Source: Crossaster papposus
Taxonomy: Eukaryota > Echinodermata > Asteroidea > Velatida > Solasteridae
Direction: 5' to 3'
Length of the DNA stretch: 64,000 nucleotides
NCBI GenBank assembly: GCA_037893245.1
Contig: JBAIAA010000815.1
Location: forward strand, 764,501-828,500
Below are positions 11,450 through 22,019 of this stretch, piece after piece (position 1 is the stretch's first letter; each line of letters begins with the position of its first letter). The position numbers and the translations under genes were made by a program. Below the pieces are notes generated by a model. That model worked only from the letters and a program-made list of their open reading frames with translations. It ran no database searches and was not told the origin of the DNA.

Positions 11450-13492
11450 ACCTTTCCCTGCCGTTCGCTACTCCCAACACACCGAGCGTTTTTAAAAAAC
11501 AAAATGTATAAATCCACACAAACAGGCGAGACCACACAAAAGAGCTCTGCTACCGCACTGACAATTTTTTTCAGTTATGCATCAATTTCAAATGGAGTCA
11601 GAAGAAAAAAAATATGCCAATTGGCCTTCTCGCTTGGCGGCTCACGGTGAAAAACCAACTAGTGATCAGTGATGCGTCACCTACGCAAACGCGTTGCTTT
11701 CCTTGTCCCATACATCACCATCGGCATCAGACAACAAACAAACAAAAAAACACCAGTCACTTTCTTCTCTTGTGCTGAGGTCCTCGTTACCGGATGTAGC
11801 TCTAAAACTCTAAAACGAGGAAGCTGATTGTTGCGTATTAATATTGAGGAGTCCAGCTAGCTGCGGCGATTCAAACACTTTCCTGTGAACTGCATTATTC
11901 CCTTTCCTACATAAAAAGATGCACACACGTACACCTTTCTATTTATAAACAAAAATCCACAGGACATTTTAGCGTAGCATTACCAGCAAGTAAGATGAAC
12001 AAGCAGGTTTGCCTGGTGCCCAATTAGTACCCCTGATCACCCAGGTAGCAGTACGATGCGGTGAACGTCTAGATGCAAAAATGAACCTGCGTAGCGTAGA
12101 GTAGTCAACTTATCCCCTCACTCGCTCGACTTGGCCCCTTTTCATCAGCAGACCCAATGCCGGCCTATGGGCTGTTAGCAGGAGGGCGGTCCCCAGTCGG
12201 TCGGGTGACACAATGCAAATTGCGGGTCGCAGATGCGTGGATGCTGATATCCTTTAAAAAAAAAAAAAGGGAAGAAAAAAGGGAAGGCAAAGACCCTCCA
12301 GCAAGTTGACACCTTATCGGGCCCGATTGGGTATCAAGTCGGCGATACGGCAACAACTATTCATGTTGCCAATGAAAACCCCCGCTGGCAAACACAGAAA
12401 TGTTTCTCTCGGCAAGATCACGTTAAAGAGAGTTCATACACGTCTCCATAATACGTACTCCACCTCTGGCGTCTCCGATAGCATTGAGCTAGTGGTACCA
12501 ATTACCAACACACAAAAGATCCACATACAACAATACACCTAGCAGTTATGAAACAAAAATCGTATTTTTAGAGTGCTCAGTATCTGAACAAGAATGGCCC
12601 CGATCACGGTGTGTCCCAGTCACTACCTATACCCTCAAACTATAGTAGGAGCAAACAGATGGAAATATATGACGGACGCTGTGCTAAATGAGTGCCCCCC
12701 GGTTCACCTGGGATTGGAAATAGACAGGCTTGCCATGCCCCCACGTAGCCGACCGGGACCCCGAGAGCACGAACTGTATTATTTAGGCAATTTGATATAC
12801 AAAACGACCAATGCCAAGGCTCCGGCAATGGCAGAGAATTATGCCTCAGACATCTGGCACAGGTTGATTTATTTTGCTGGGTTCGGGGGAAATGTTCTGC
12901 TTCCGAGTGCAGTCACATTCTAGAAAAACTAGAATGTTTGGGACCATTTAAAAGCCGTTATACCACAGACAAGATTGTGTGGTATATCGGTTTAATCTTC
13001 GTCTTGACAAAATGTTGTTTACAAAATGTGATGCTTGTAGTGAAAGAAAAGTTAGAATTGCCGAATTTTGAAATATTATTAGAGCCTTTACAATTCCTTT
13101 TCGGTGAGTTAAAGAATCGATTTGATGTTTTTTTCGAAATGATTCGATGTCTGCAAACCATACTGACGAGTTGGAATCCCATTCTGTAGCAACCCCCTAA
13201 TTAGCAACCTGAAGCAAGCATTTTATTACTGCTGCTCCATCATGCTCTTAACCAGTTCACAAAGTTTTTTCTAGTATTAAAAACGGATGACGGATAAACA
13301 CGACACGGGCCAGCCCTAAATTATCTGTCAGCAACCGGCTTCCAGCGAGCGAGCCCAAAATGTGCTGAACCCGTCTCGGATTGGGGTTCGTAAACAAAAC
13401 ATCCCGCGCCTGGGCCAGGTCAATGTCAAAATAATCCCGGCGCAAACTAGTTTAGTGCACTCCGGCATATTTTGCCAACAGACGTGGACAAT
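11450..13492. other. Unassigned stretch upstream of the putative exon
   Basis: Moderate GC, no repeat family recognised, A-rich run at 12256-12268. A 109-codon plus frame at 12594-12923 has no domain I recognise and no supporting splice context. Could be 5' flanking DNA of the putative minus-strand gene. Confidence 0.35.
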
Positions 13493-13889
13493 TTAAATGT
13501 AGGATACACCATTGGTAATTGTTTGAATTACCAGGAATGGGTGGAATTGGGGGTTGTATTTTATAGCAAATATCGTTTAACTGCATGATCTGTCCTAAGT
13601 TTTCAAATAATGGATGCCGAGAACAAAAAAACAAGAAAAGCGGCGTTCTTTCTGAACCGGCGTCGGACCGTTGTTCTTGTTGTTCTTGTTGTTTTTGTGG
13701 GGTTTTTTTGCGATCGCCATCTGGCGATCGTGACTTTTTTAAAATAAAATTATATTTTTCAAAACAATATCTAGCGCAATCATTTTGCTCGATGCCTAGA
13801 ATCACTATTCACTTTAAAATAAGTAAGTTATTTCTTAATAATTGGGTATTTTTGTTTCGATATCTGCAAATGGTGTATCCTACCTTTAA
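13493..13889 (+). mobile_element. MITE family A, copy A4
   Basis: Full-length, TTTAAATGTAGGATACACC to GTGTATCCTACCTTTAAA. The central hairpin GCGATCGCCATCTGGCGATCG is well preserved. Immediately right (13885-13913) is a second, solo A terminus (TTTAAAAGTAGGATACACCA) with no body, so a second A insertion at the same TTTAAA was lost or aborted. Confidence 0.9.
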
Positions 13890-14544
13890 AAGTAGGATAC
13901 ACCAGAAAACCGCCAGAGCATATTAAACGCAGAACTACCAACAAGCGATATTTCAGAGATCATGGTTCTGTTCATGATAAAGGCCTTCTCAATGTATGTG
14001 CTTCGATGGAGAATGCACGCATACAAATGCTGCACGCAAGTGGAAAGGAAGGAGATGGCACGAATGAAGGTTAACATGTTTAACCTACCACCCACTCAAT
14101 AAACAATACAAAACAAAAACAATCCTAATTGCCTACACAGAGGTGACTATAGTAGAATTATTGACGATGACAATCCCAGACAATGCAATGGGTCTGGAGG
14201 GGAAACAATCCACATTTAGTTCCGATACAACGAGCCGTCTAATGGATATCTCAGATGCCGCGTGGCACGCACCTCGTCAGAAGGCACATGCACTATAAAC
14301 AGAATATACATGTATACCCCAACCAAGCCCGTTAGTTGATAGAGAAGTAAATATTGACCGGACTCCTGTAATTTAGCTAGCTTCATTCTATAATTACTGG
14401 ACGTCGGTGGGGGTTTTGCGCAAGCTTCCTCCAATATTCCTCAACGTCGTCGTTTTACCGTGCACTCCTGATGAAATGGATCACGTGGCTACGGCTGCGT
14501 TGCGCAATACGATTGAGTCGGTGAAACTTATAAGGGTTATTTTT

Positions 14545-14775
14545 TCTTTCTGGTAATACAACCAAGGATCCCTCAAATTCTCAAGGATCCCTATAGCTTG
14601 TAAGCCTGACGAAACTTGAACAGAGAAGACAATGAGAAGAAGGTACAGTTTTAGAGGTGGAAGGAAAACCGCAGAAGAATATCCTGGGGAAAACCCACGG
14701 AGTCCGGCAGGGACTCGGAAAACAGACCCATTATTAACCCAGGCGGGATTCGAACCGACACCAACCCGACTCTAA
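14545..14775 (-). mobile_element. tRNA-derived SINE, family N, copy 1
   Basis: Reverse-strand SINE. A box-B-like segment (GGTTCGAATCCCGCC on the minus strand) lies near 14750, followed leftwards by the conserved central block (TTTTC...GGATATTCTTC...GGTTTTCCTTCC) and the tail TTACCAGAAAG. Copies at 26237-26500 and 56563-56832 share the same order. The tRNA head is truncated. Transcribed by Pol III if intact; this copy probably is not. Confidence 0.7.
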
Positions 14776-14805
14776 TTTGGGGTGCATACTTCTAAAACAG
14801 AAAAA

Positions 14806-15345
14806 TCTCTATTAACAGTAGAAATATCTCTTAATAATAGAGATATCTCTATTAATAATAGAGATATCTCTATATTAAACTGTGAATAAAGATGTCTATA
14901 TTATTAACCTATAACGCCCCAGGCATTCATGTGGGTACAATACACAATAAGTTAGGCCAGTGTAGTAAGAGTACTGCATACTGCAGTTTACTCATAAAGT
15001 ATTTTTTTGTAGTATTGGGTGACTTTAGTGTTAATAGAGATGTCTCTATTCATGTGATATATTTGTTTCTAATATTGGTATTTCTGTTTCTAATAGTAGT
15101 ATCTAGATAATAGTAAGATAACTCGTATTATAGAAATCTCTAGTAGAGATATTTCTATTATAATAATAGAGATATCTCTAGTATTATCAAGAGAGATATC
15201 TCTGTTTCGGACCTAAAGATAGAGATATCTCTATTGTAACGGAGACAGCTCTATTGTTAAACGATGTCTCTATTATATAGTGAGATATCTCTATTATTAA
15301 TAGAGTGAGATATCTTTATTAACAATAGAGATTTCTGTTACATAA
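14806..15345. repeat. AATAGAGATATCTCTATT palindromic word array
   Basis: About 540 bp in which the self-complementary word AATAGAGATATCTCTATT and variants recur, interrupted by unrelated AT-rich DNA at about 14885-15030. Each unit is itself a palindrome, so the segment can form many hairpins. No clear terminal repeats or target duplication seen. Confidence 0.8.
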
Positions 15346-15575
15346 ATTAAATGCTAACTATGTACGTCAAGTATGTCAAGTATGCATATAAAAGACCGAC
15401 TTATCCCAATAGATCATAATCAAACTAGAGTCAAGGTGCCGCTTAGTGAATCGTTTAGTGACCCACATCCCCGAAGCATTCCCCTCACTATATACATCTG
15501 CGGATGTGCCAGAAATAGACTGCGGAATCCCGTTCTGGTCAAGGCAATAGATAATTTCACATCCCCCTTGAATAA

Positions 15576-15760
15576 CAAGTGTGGTCCAGTGGATAGAGTA
15601 CTCGCCATAATTATAACCCAGAGGTTGTGGGTTGGAGTTCTGCTACGGCAAACGTGTTGTGTGCCCTTGAGTAAGGTGCTTTACCTCAATTACTCCTATC
15701 ACCCAGGTGTATAAATGAGTATCTGCTTTATTCAAGGCTCTGATGGTAACAGCACAATTT
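15576..15760 (+). mobile_element. tRNA-derived SINE with CCCTTGAGTAAGG domain
   Basis: Box A-like GTGGTCCAGTGG, degenerate box B GGGTTGGAGTTC (about 15629), then the conserved block GTGCCCTTGAGTAAGGTGCT, CACCCAGGTGTATAAATG. This block is a domain I recognise from SINEs widespread in marine invertebrates. The element at 56150-56330 shares it. Non-autonomous; would use a LINE's reverse transcriptase. Confidence 0.75.
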
Positions 15761-15797
15761 GTGATAAAGCAGACCCCTCTTGTACATATGTATGTAG

Positions 15798-16115
15798 ACG
15801 ATATGTGGCAGAGAAACCCCCCCCCCCCCCCCTCTTTTGTGTTCCCGGAATCTCAGGAATTCCTTTTAGGTTTCAAGGGGGGATGGGTTAGGTTACAATA
15901 GTGTTGAGTGCGTATAAAGTATAGGGATAAGAGGGGGGTACCCATCTGCCACATATCGTGCTGGGTATACTCTTGTCCATATACACACCCCAGACTCTTG
16001 TTACCTAACACATCCCCCTAGATATGTGAAAAGAATTCCTGAGATTCCTGGAACAAAATGACCAACGTCAAAAAGGGGGGGGGGGGGGGGGGGGTGTGTT
16101 TCCTCTGCCATATCT
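15798..16115. mobile_element. Foldback element(s) with poly-C/poly-G and GATATGTGGCAGA ends
   Basis: GATATGTGGCAGA (left) is matched inverted at 15951-15963 (TCTGCCACATATC) and again at about 16107 (TCTGCCATATC). Segments around 15840-15870 (TGTGTTCCCGGAATCTCAGG) and 16030-16060 (CCTGAGATTCCTGGAACA) are also inverted. C16 at 15817-15832 pairs with G20 at 16075-16094. Two similar foldback arms appear superimposed. Confidence 0.55.
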
Positions 16116-16315
16116 TTTTCTTCATAATTATGTGCAACAGACTCGCGACATTACATGATGGGGTCTGGCCCAATTACTTTGAAAGAGAGATGGGCACTCC
16201 AACCTGTAAACACAGGCCGTCTCCTATTTCTTTTACTTAAATAACAAATTTACATATTCCACATTTTGTTTTAACTGCGCAACCTATACACGCAACAATA
16301 ATTACACATATTGGA

Positions 16316-16545
16316 TTGGCACGAGCATGCGGAGTTGTGTTCGAGTCTCTTCAAGTCCCTGCAAGTCCATCACAAGTCCTTCAGTATCAGGTCAAGTCAC
16401 TAGCTATTCAAATGTTAACTGTTAACCATGGCATTCCTTTTTCATTGTTTTACGGTACTTGCGCAGGCTTTATGAAAGGACTTGTGACTGGACTTGTGAA
16501 ATATTTGCAGGGACTCGAATACAAATCGGCGAGCGCAGGGCACAC
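16316..16545. mobile_element. Foldback element, AGTCCCTGCA word family, copy 1
   Basis: Left arm words CAAGTCCCTGCAAGTCC, right arm inverted GGACTTGTGACTGGACTTGT...TTGCAGGGACTCG. The frame through it only reflects the word repeat. A second copy at 25120-25322 has the same arms and a similar AT-rich centre (GCTATTCAAAT, GCATTCCTTT). Confidence 0.75.
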
Positions 16546-16796
16546 ACATGTAGGCCCCTATGTATACTATAGTTTTCTATACCCTATAGTTGAAACATAC
16601 AGCAATTAGCAGCCACATCCGAATAAGTCTCCAAAACTTCTGCACCCTCTCAGTCTAAATTTGTAAATTTCCTGCACCTGTCTGGACACATTACTGGTGG
16701 ATTTTAAATGGCACGCCATCGGCTGGGTCCTTGTCGATAAACATAATGGAATACCAAAATCTGCATTTCTACTATACCTAAGCAAATGAGACAATT

Positions 16797-17062
16797 ACCG
16801 TATCAACATTTACGGTCAAAACTCGTGCAGCGAGATGCCAACCTTAGTTTTTACGGTCAAACCGTAGTTGTATTTACTGATTAACCGTATTTGTTACGGT
16901 GAAAGTTAAAGTGGTAGAATTTACCGACTTTTTACCGTAACAAAATACGGTTTATCAGTAACAACTATACGGTCCGGCCGTAAACAAGAATACAGTCGAA
17001 GCCTGACATCCGAGTCGCTGCACTACTTTCGTCCGTAACATGTTACGGTGTATTTTGTTTAC
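16797..17062. mobile_element. Foldback element, TTTACGGT word family, copy 1
   Basis: TTACCGTA / TTACGGT words in both orientations. GCAGCGAGATGCC on the left is partly mirrored on the right, and TTGTATTTACTGATTAACCG is mirrored by CGGTTTATCAGTAACAAC. The same blocks recur at 58315-58618. No coding. Confidence 0.65.
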
Positions 17063-18808
17063 AGCGTAACCCCTTAAGTGACTTAAGAACATTGCAAAAC
17101 TCTTGACCTAAACTGCTGAACTCTGATGGTTGTAGGTGAGGCCTAAGCCCCATGTGAGTTGATGCTAAAATAAACGTGTGATCAAAACACTTATTGCTAA
17201 AATCCTTATCGCATCAGTGTATAATTACAATAAAAAATGTCATTTAACCTTCAGTTTAATTACGTCGGTGATTTATGTTTAGCAAATAACCCTTGAACTT
17301 TTTTAAGTGCACCCAGGAATGATAAAACAAAGCCAACCATGCATGCGTTTGCAGACGTGGGAGGACAAAAACAGGGAGATTGATCACCAAAAGAGGTCGC
17401 ATCATTAAGCACTGAATAGTAAACAAGGCAGGCAGGCAGTGACGTGATACACATCACATGAGCCATAAAGGTGTTAGTAATATTGACAGTTGCTACTTAC
17501 AACCCCCCCAAAACCCCCCCCCAAAAAAATTAAAAAAAACAAAACAAAACAAAAACACCCCAACAAACAAAAAACAAACAAACAAATACTGAAAAATACT
17601 GAAAAAAAAATTGTAAAGATATTAGTGATTCTAAACTCCATGTGAAATTATTTCTCCTGGCGTGCTGCCTTTTTAAAGAAAAATAAAGAAACAAAATGTC
17701 ATTTCCAAAGATGCGTCTCAGAGACGCACTTTCGGAACATTTCCGCAAATAGTGCGCACAAGCGTTCGAACGACGCGCGGCGCACGAGTGAGTGCTAGTA
17801 GAGACCATTAGATTTGATACGCATGTAAAGGATACGTATAATTATGCAGCTCGGAAAAAGTCGCCTATTAAATCGCCATTTTGTGTGATAATTTCATCAG
17901 TTTTACATTATATATTTCAACATTTTGAGATGAGATTTAAATTGCCGATACCAGAGTGTAGCAGATGAAATAACAACGCAAAAGTGTCATTTAATGGGCG
18001 ACTTTTTAAAGACCCATAATTATGTAGCCCGTACGCGTATCAAAATATAATGGTGTGTTTAGTGCGCGACACGCTAGTAGCTGCATTCGGTTGGATGAGA
18101 ACGCGATCAAATTGTGTTCAGCAAATTTTGAATTAAAATCGAAATCTTAGAATCAGGCGCGGTTCTAGAGCCGTGACGTCAACTTCTAACTTTCGCAGAC
18201 CCAGTGTACGTATTTTCCAGAATGTACTTTTTATTGCATTTGTTTAGGAGGGCAAGACAAAATTGTTTTTTTTAGCACCACCCCCGCCCCCCTCGTAAAA
18301 CTGCGCCTGCTTAGAATATTGTTTATTCGGAATATGCAGCATTCACAGATTTAAAAACGTCATCAGTTTGTTTGTAAAGCACCTTCCTCTTGAACACTTT
18401 TTCTGTTTCAAACGATAAAATGCACAACTGAAAAAAGGTATATTGTCCCTTTAATGAATGACACTAATAAGTCCTTTTTATTGTCAACGGTAAGAACTTC
18501 AACAACTATAAACAGGACAGAGGCGTTGATCAAGCAAACAACGTTTACAGCAGTCGATTTACTGTAAAATATCAATTTTCGCTTTGGTAACTTTGGAAGC
18601 TAAAGAACCCCCCGTGGAATCGCGCTAGGAGGTAGGCGAGGAACATGGTTACACCACATGGACAGTGTAATGTTTAACATTGACTCGGGTAACCCATCCG
18701 CGACGAGAAGTAATGTTAATAGGCAGATTTGCCATAATGTTTTTCAGTTGGTGTGCCCAGGGGACGCTCCGATTGTTTGGGGAGAAATTGAGCAGAATGT
18801 TCGAGCGC
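17063..18808. other. Mostly unassigned; contains a low-complexity tract and an R1 repeat
   Basis: 17500-17615 is C-rich then A-rich low-complexity DNA. 17615-17800 is repeat R1 (TGTGAAATTATTTCTCCTGG, AATGTCATTTCCAAAGATG), matching 20262-20400 at reduced identity. I recognise nothing else. Confidence 0.45.
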
Positions 18809-19441
18809 TTTAAAGGTAGAATACACCATTGGTAATTGTGACACAATCAAGCGGAATGAGTCGGATGTTGGGGAATCCCAACAATGTTTTAATCAGAACT
18901 GTGTTCTTCGTTGGTATTTAAACAAATGTACATAACTCGACAACAAAACATCGTATTAACATGGGATTTTCCGTTTTTAAAACGTACAGATGCCCTCTTT
19001 AAAACTACATGAAAACTCATTTTTTTGACCGGGGCCGACATCCGACTCATTCCGCTTGATCGTGTCACAATTGCTTGAATTATCAGGAATGGGTGGATTT
19101 GGAGGGTTGTATTTCATAGTAAATATCGTTAAACTGACCTGTCCGAAATTTTACAATCATGGATGCCGAGAAAAGCAAGAAAATCGGCGTTCGTTTTCAA
19201 CCAGCGTCGGGCAGTTATTCTTATGTTGTTCTTGTTTTTTCGCGATCGCCGTCCGGCGATCGTAAATTGTTTTTAAATAAAATAGTATTTTTTGAACAAT
19301 TAAAAGATATCTAGCGCAATTATTTAGCTTGATGCCAAGAATCATTATTTACTTTCAGATAATTAAGATACTTCTTAATAATTTGGTAGTAAACATTTTC
19401 GATATGATCTGCAAATGGTGTAGGCCTATTCTACCTTTAAA
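18809..19441 (+). mobile_element. MITE family A, copy A5, interrupted by element C
   Basis: Left 28 bp (TTTAAAGGTAGAATACACC...GGTAATT) is separated from the remainder (AATTGCTTGAATTATCAGG... to ACCTTTAAA) by element C at 18838-19068. Without the insert the two parts join at the family consensus GGTAATTGCTTG. Central hairpin GCGATCGCCGTCCGGCGATC intact. Confidence 0.9.
18838..19068. mobile_element. TIR element C, nested in MITE A5
   Basis: 231 bp with about 30-bp inverted ends (GTGACACAATCAAGCGGAAT left; ATTCCGCTTGATCGTGTCAC right). Flanked by AATT on both sides (18834-18837, 19069-19072), one AATT being the host MITE's own, so a 4-bp duplication. No coding. Confidence 0.85.
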
Positions 19442-19807
19442 GGTAGGATACACCATTTGCAGATGTTACTACCGAATTATTAAGAAATATCTTACTTATT
19501 TGAAAGTAAATAATGATTGTAGCATCCAACAACATGATTGCGCTAGATATCTAGTGATTATTCCGACAAATCGAATTTAAGAGAAACAAATCACGATCGC
19601 CGGACGGCGATCGCGAAAAAACAAGAACAACAAAAGAACCACTGCCGGACGCCAGTTGAAAAAGAACACCGTTTTTCTTGCTTTCCTCGGCACTATGAAA
19701 ACCACAGACAGGTCAGTTAAACGATGTTTACTATAAAATACAACCCTCCCAAATCCACCCAATCATGATAATTCAAACAATTACCAATGGTGTATACTAC
19801 CTTTAAA
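19436..19807 (-). mobile_element. MITE family A, copy A6
   Basis: Full-length reverse copy sharing its left TTTAAA (19436-19441) with A5 and its right TTTAAA (19802-19807) with MITE B1, so three elements abut without spacer. Hairpin GATCGCCGGACGGCGATC intact. Confidence 0.9.
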
Positions 19808-20180
19808 GGGATCGGATACGTTTGGTAATTGGAACCCACTGTTTGTTTCAATCCTAGTTATAGATATATACCATAAAACTAACCTGTCAAAAATTCATTT
19901 CAAAAAGTGGCAGCGATTTTGAGATATTGCAGAAAATCTGGAGCGGTTATGTCCACGCAGGAAGAATAATCTGCATTGGAATACACAATCTGAGAAACGT
20001 CACTGCAGTAACGCTTCTCAGATTCAATTTTGTTGGGATAAAAAATGATATCTTTTTCCATAACCGCAGTACCTCGAAGTTAAACTGATGCATTATACTA
20101 TCCAAAGCTGCTGTACTTAAGTACGTTTTTATTGCCAATAATTTTTGGAGTAATTACCAAACGTATACGATCCCTTTAAA
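19802..20180 (-). mobile_element. MITE family B, copy B1
   Basis: Ends TTTAAAGGGATCGGATACG and CGTATACGATCCCTTTAAA are inverted. Internal blocks (GAGCGGTTATGTCCACGC, GTAACGCTTCTCAGATTC, AGCTGCTGTACTTAAG) match the 31.6 and 55.2 kb copies in reverse. Non-coding, TTAA/TTTAAA target. Plus orientation is defined as the GGTAATTACTC end on the left. Confidence 0.9.
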
Positions 20181-21419
20181 GCTGAATATTACCTTTTGCA
20201 GCTATTCAAAAAATACCAACCAACATAATGTTGAAAACTTGCTTGTTGTAAAGATTAGGAACGACACTATCAAAAACTCTCTGTGAAATTATTCCTTCTG
20301 GTACGCTGTCGTTGTCAAGAAAATAATAATGTCATTTCCAAAGATGAGACGCATAATTTGGAAATTTCCGTGGAATTTCCATTTGGAACGGTGCACGTTT
20401 GATATCAGTGCAGAATGCGCTCAAACAAGACACAGCAAAACAAGAAATAAATGGTAAATAATATATTTAGACCAATCCCGAATGAAACCGAACTTCCCCT
20501 CAGGACTTTATTAAGCCTCCCACCTAATCGCGACCCACACCGGGTGTCCTCACTTGTCCACCCCCCCCCCCCCCCCCCCTCTCCCCTTCAGTTTCTTCGG
20601 TTCGGCAATCCCTCTAATTCAGTGGTCGTCGGAGAATGTTGCGGTTATAGTGAGTCGGATATCACGCCCAATCAATAACGACACATTCCATGAAGTAATG
20701 GCAATGTCGTTGTTATGATTGGATTCCATGGCAATCGTGAATTAGGTTTGGCATTCAGACCGACGAATATACAAAAGCAACACATTTCAAACGATTTCAT
20801 TTTTCGGCCGCAAAACAAAATCTTCATGAAAATTCAGTCACATAACTTTTGTTTGGCCACATGCGCAGATGCAACTTATAACAGAGCCTGAAAGCACGCC
20901 ATTTTGTCTTTGCGCTTCCGGACCCCTCCGTGACCCTTCTATGGGCATTTTTGCAGGTGGTTACCTTTTCTCTTGCTATATTATTTTATGACTGATTTAT
21001 TTCTAACTGTAATCACCCCGAGAAACATTCATGTTTTAATTTGATCTTAGCATTCCACAAGAGAAAACAAAATGAAAAATCAGTTGGAAATGAGTACAAA
21101 CGAATTCACATCCGGATTTTCGTTCCTATGTCCCCTTGTTCGACCGCGCAAGTGTTTTCACATAGCGTACTTGCGTGAGAACGAAAATGATAAACGACGC
21201 AAAGATTTACGTACCTACATCCGATGGATTCTATAATAATTTAAGCTCGTTTAGATCACGCTTTAAAACAGTTCTTATCCGGAACTGTCACTAAAAACTA
21301 ACCAGTGTAGCGGTTCTTCTTGTATTTTTCAAGAAACTAGTATGTACCATAACCCGGTTTTCCCTTCAACCTTGTTTTAAGAAAATGAGTTGAAAAAAGA
21401 AGAAGACATACGTTAACGA
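20181..21419. other. Mostly unassigned; R1 repeat copy and poly(C)
   Basis: 20262-20400 is the second copy of repeat R1 (TCTGTGAAATTATTCCTTCTG...). C19 at 20561-20579. The remainder has no feature I can support. Confidence 0.45.
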
Positions 21420-21486
21420 CAGTCGGATTCGAACCATAGACCTTTTGATCCATAGCTCTCCTCTCTACCAACTATGCTATTGGCGC
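21420..21486 (-). tRNA. tRNA-like sequence (probably SINE head or tRNA pseudogene)
   Basis: On the minus strand TAGCATAGTTGG fits box A and GGTTCGAATCC fits box B exactly, with normal spacing. The outer bases (CGCGCCA against GACTGTCG) do not form an acceptor stem, so I doubt a functional tRNA. No anticodon can be assigned with confidence. Confidence 0.4.
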
Positions 21487-21632
21487 GTTGGTTGAGGAAG
21501 CCGTTCCTTATCATTATTTATAGTTCTTTAATGTAGGCCTATATGAGTTGGCATTGCTCTTTCTCATGAATATACATTCAGGCACCACCCAGCTCCTGAA
21601 AAAAATATCGCGAACCGCTACATCGGTTAGTA

Positions 21633-22019
21633 TTAAAGGTAGTATACACCATTGGTAACTGCTTGAATTATCATGAATGGGTGGATTTAGGGGGTTGTAT
21701 TTCATAGTAAATATCGTTTAACTGACCTGTCCGAAGTTTTACAATCATGGTTGCTGAGAAAAGCAAGAAAAACGACTTTCGTTTTCAACCGGAATCGGGC
21801 AGTTATTCTTATGTTGTTTTTGTTTTTTCGCGATCGCCGTCCGGCGAGAATGAATTTTGGTTTATACAATTCAATTTGTTAGAACAATTACAGGATATCT
21901 AGGGCAATCGTTTTGCTGGATACCTACAATCATTATTTACTTTCAAATAAGTAATATCTTTCTTAATAATTCGGTAGTAAATTTTTTCGATATCTGCAAA
22001 TGGTGTATACTACCTTTAA
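21633..22019 (+). mobile_element. MITE family A, copy A7
   Basis: Full-length, TTAAAGGTAGTATACACC to TGGTGTATACTACCTTTAA. The right half of the central hairpin is altered (CGATCGCCGTCCGGCGAGAATG). Confidence 0.9.

Noticed and set aside
12594..12923. 109-codon plus-strand frame as a gene
   Set aside because: No recognisable domain, no splice signals evaluated as convincing, and overlapping frames on the other strand.
21420..21486. Functional tRNA gene
   Set aside because: Box A and B are present but no acceptor stem can be formed by eye.
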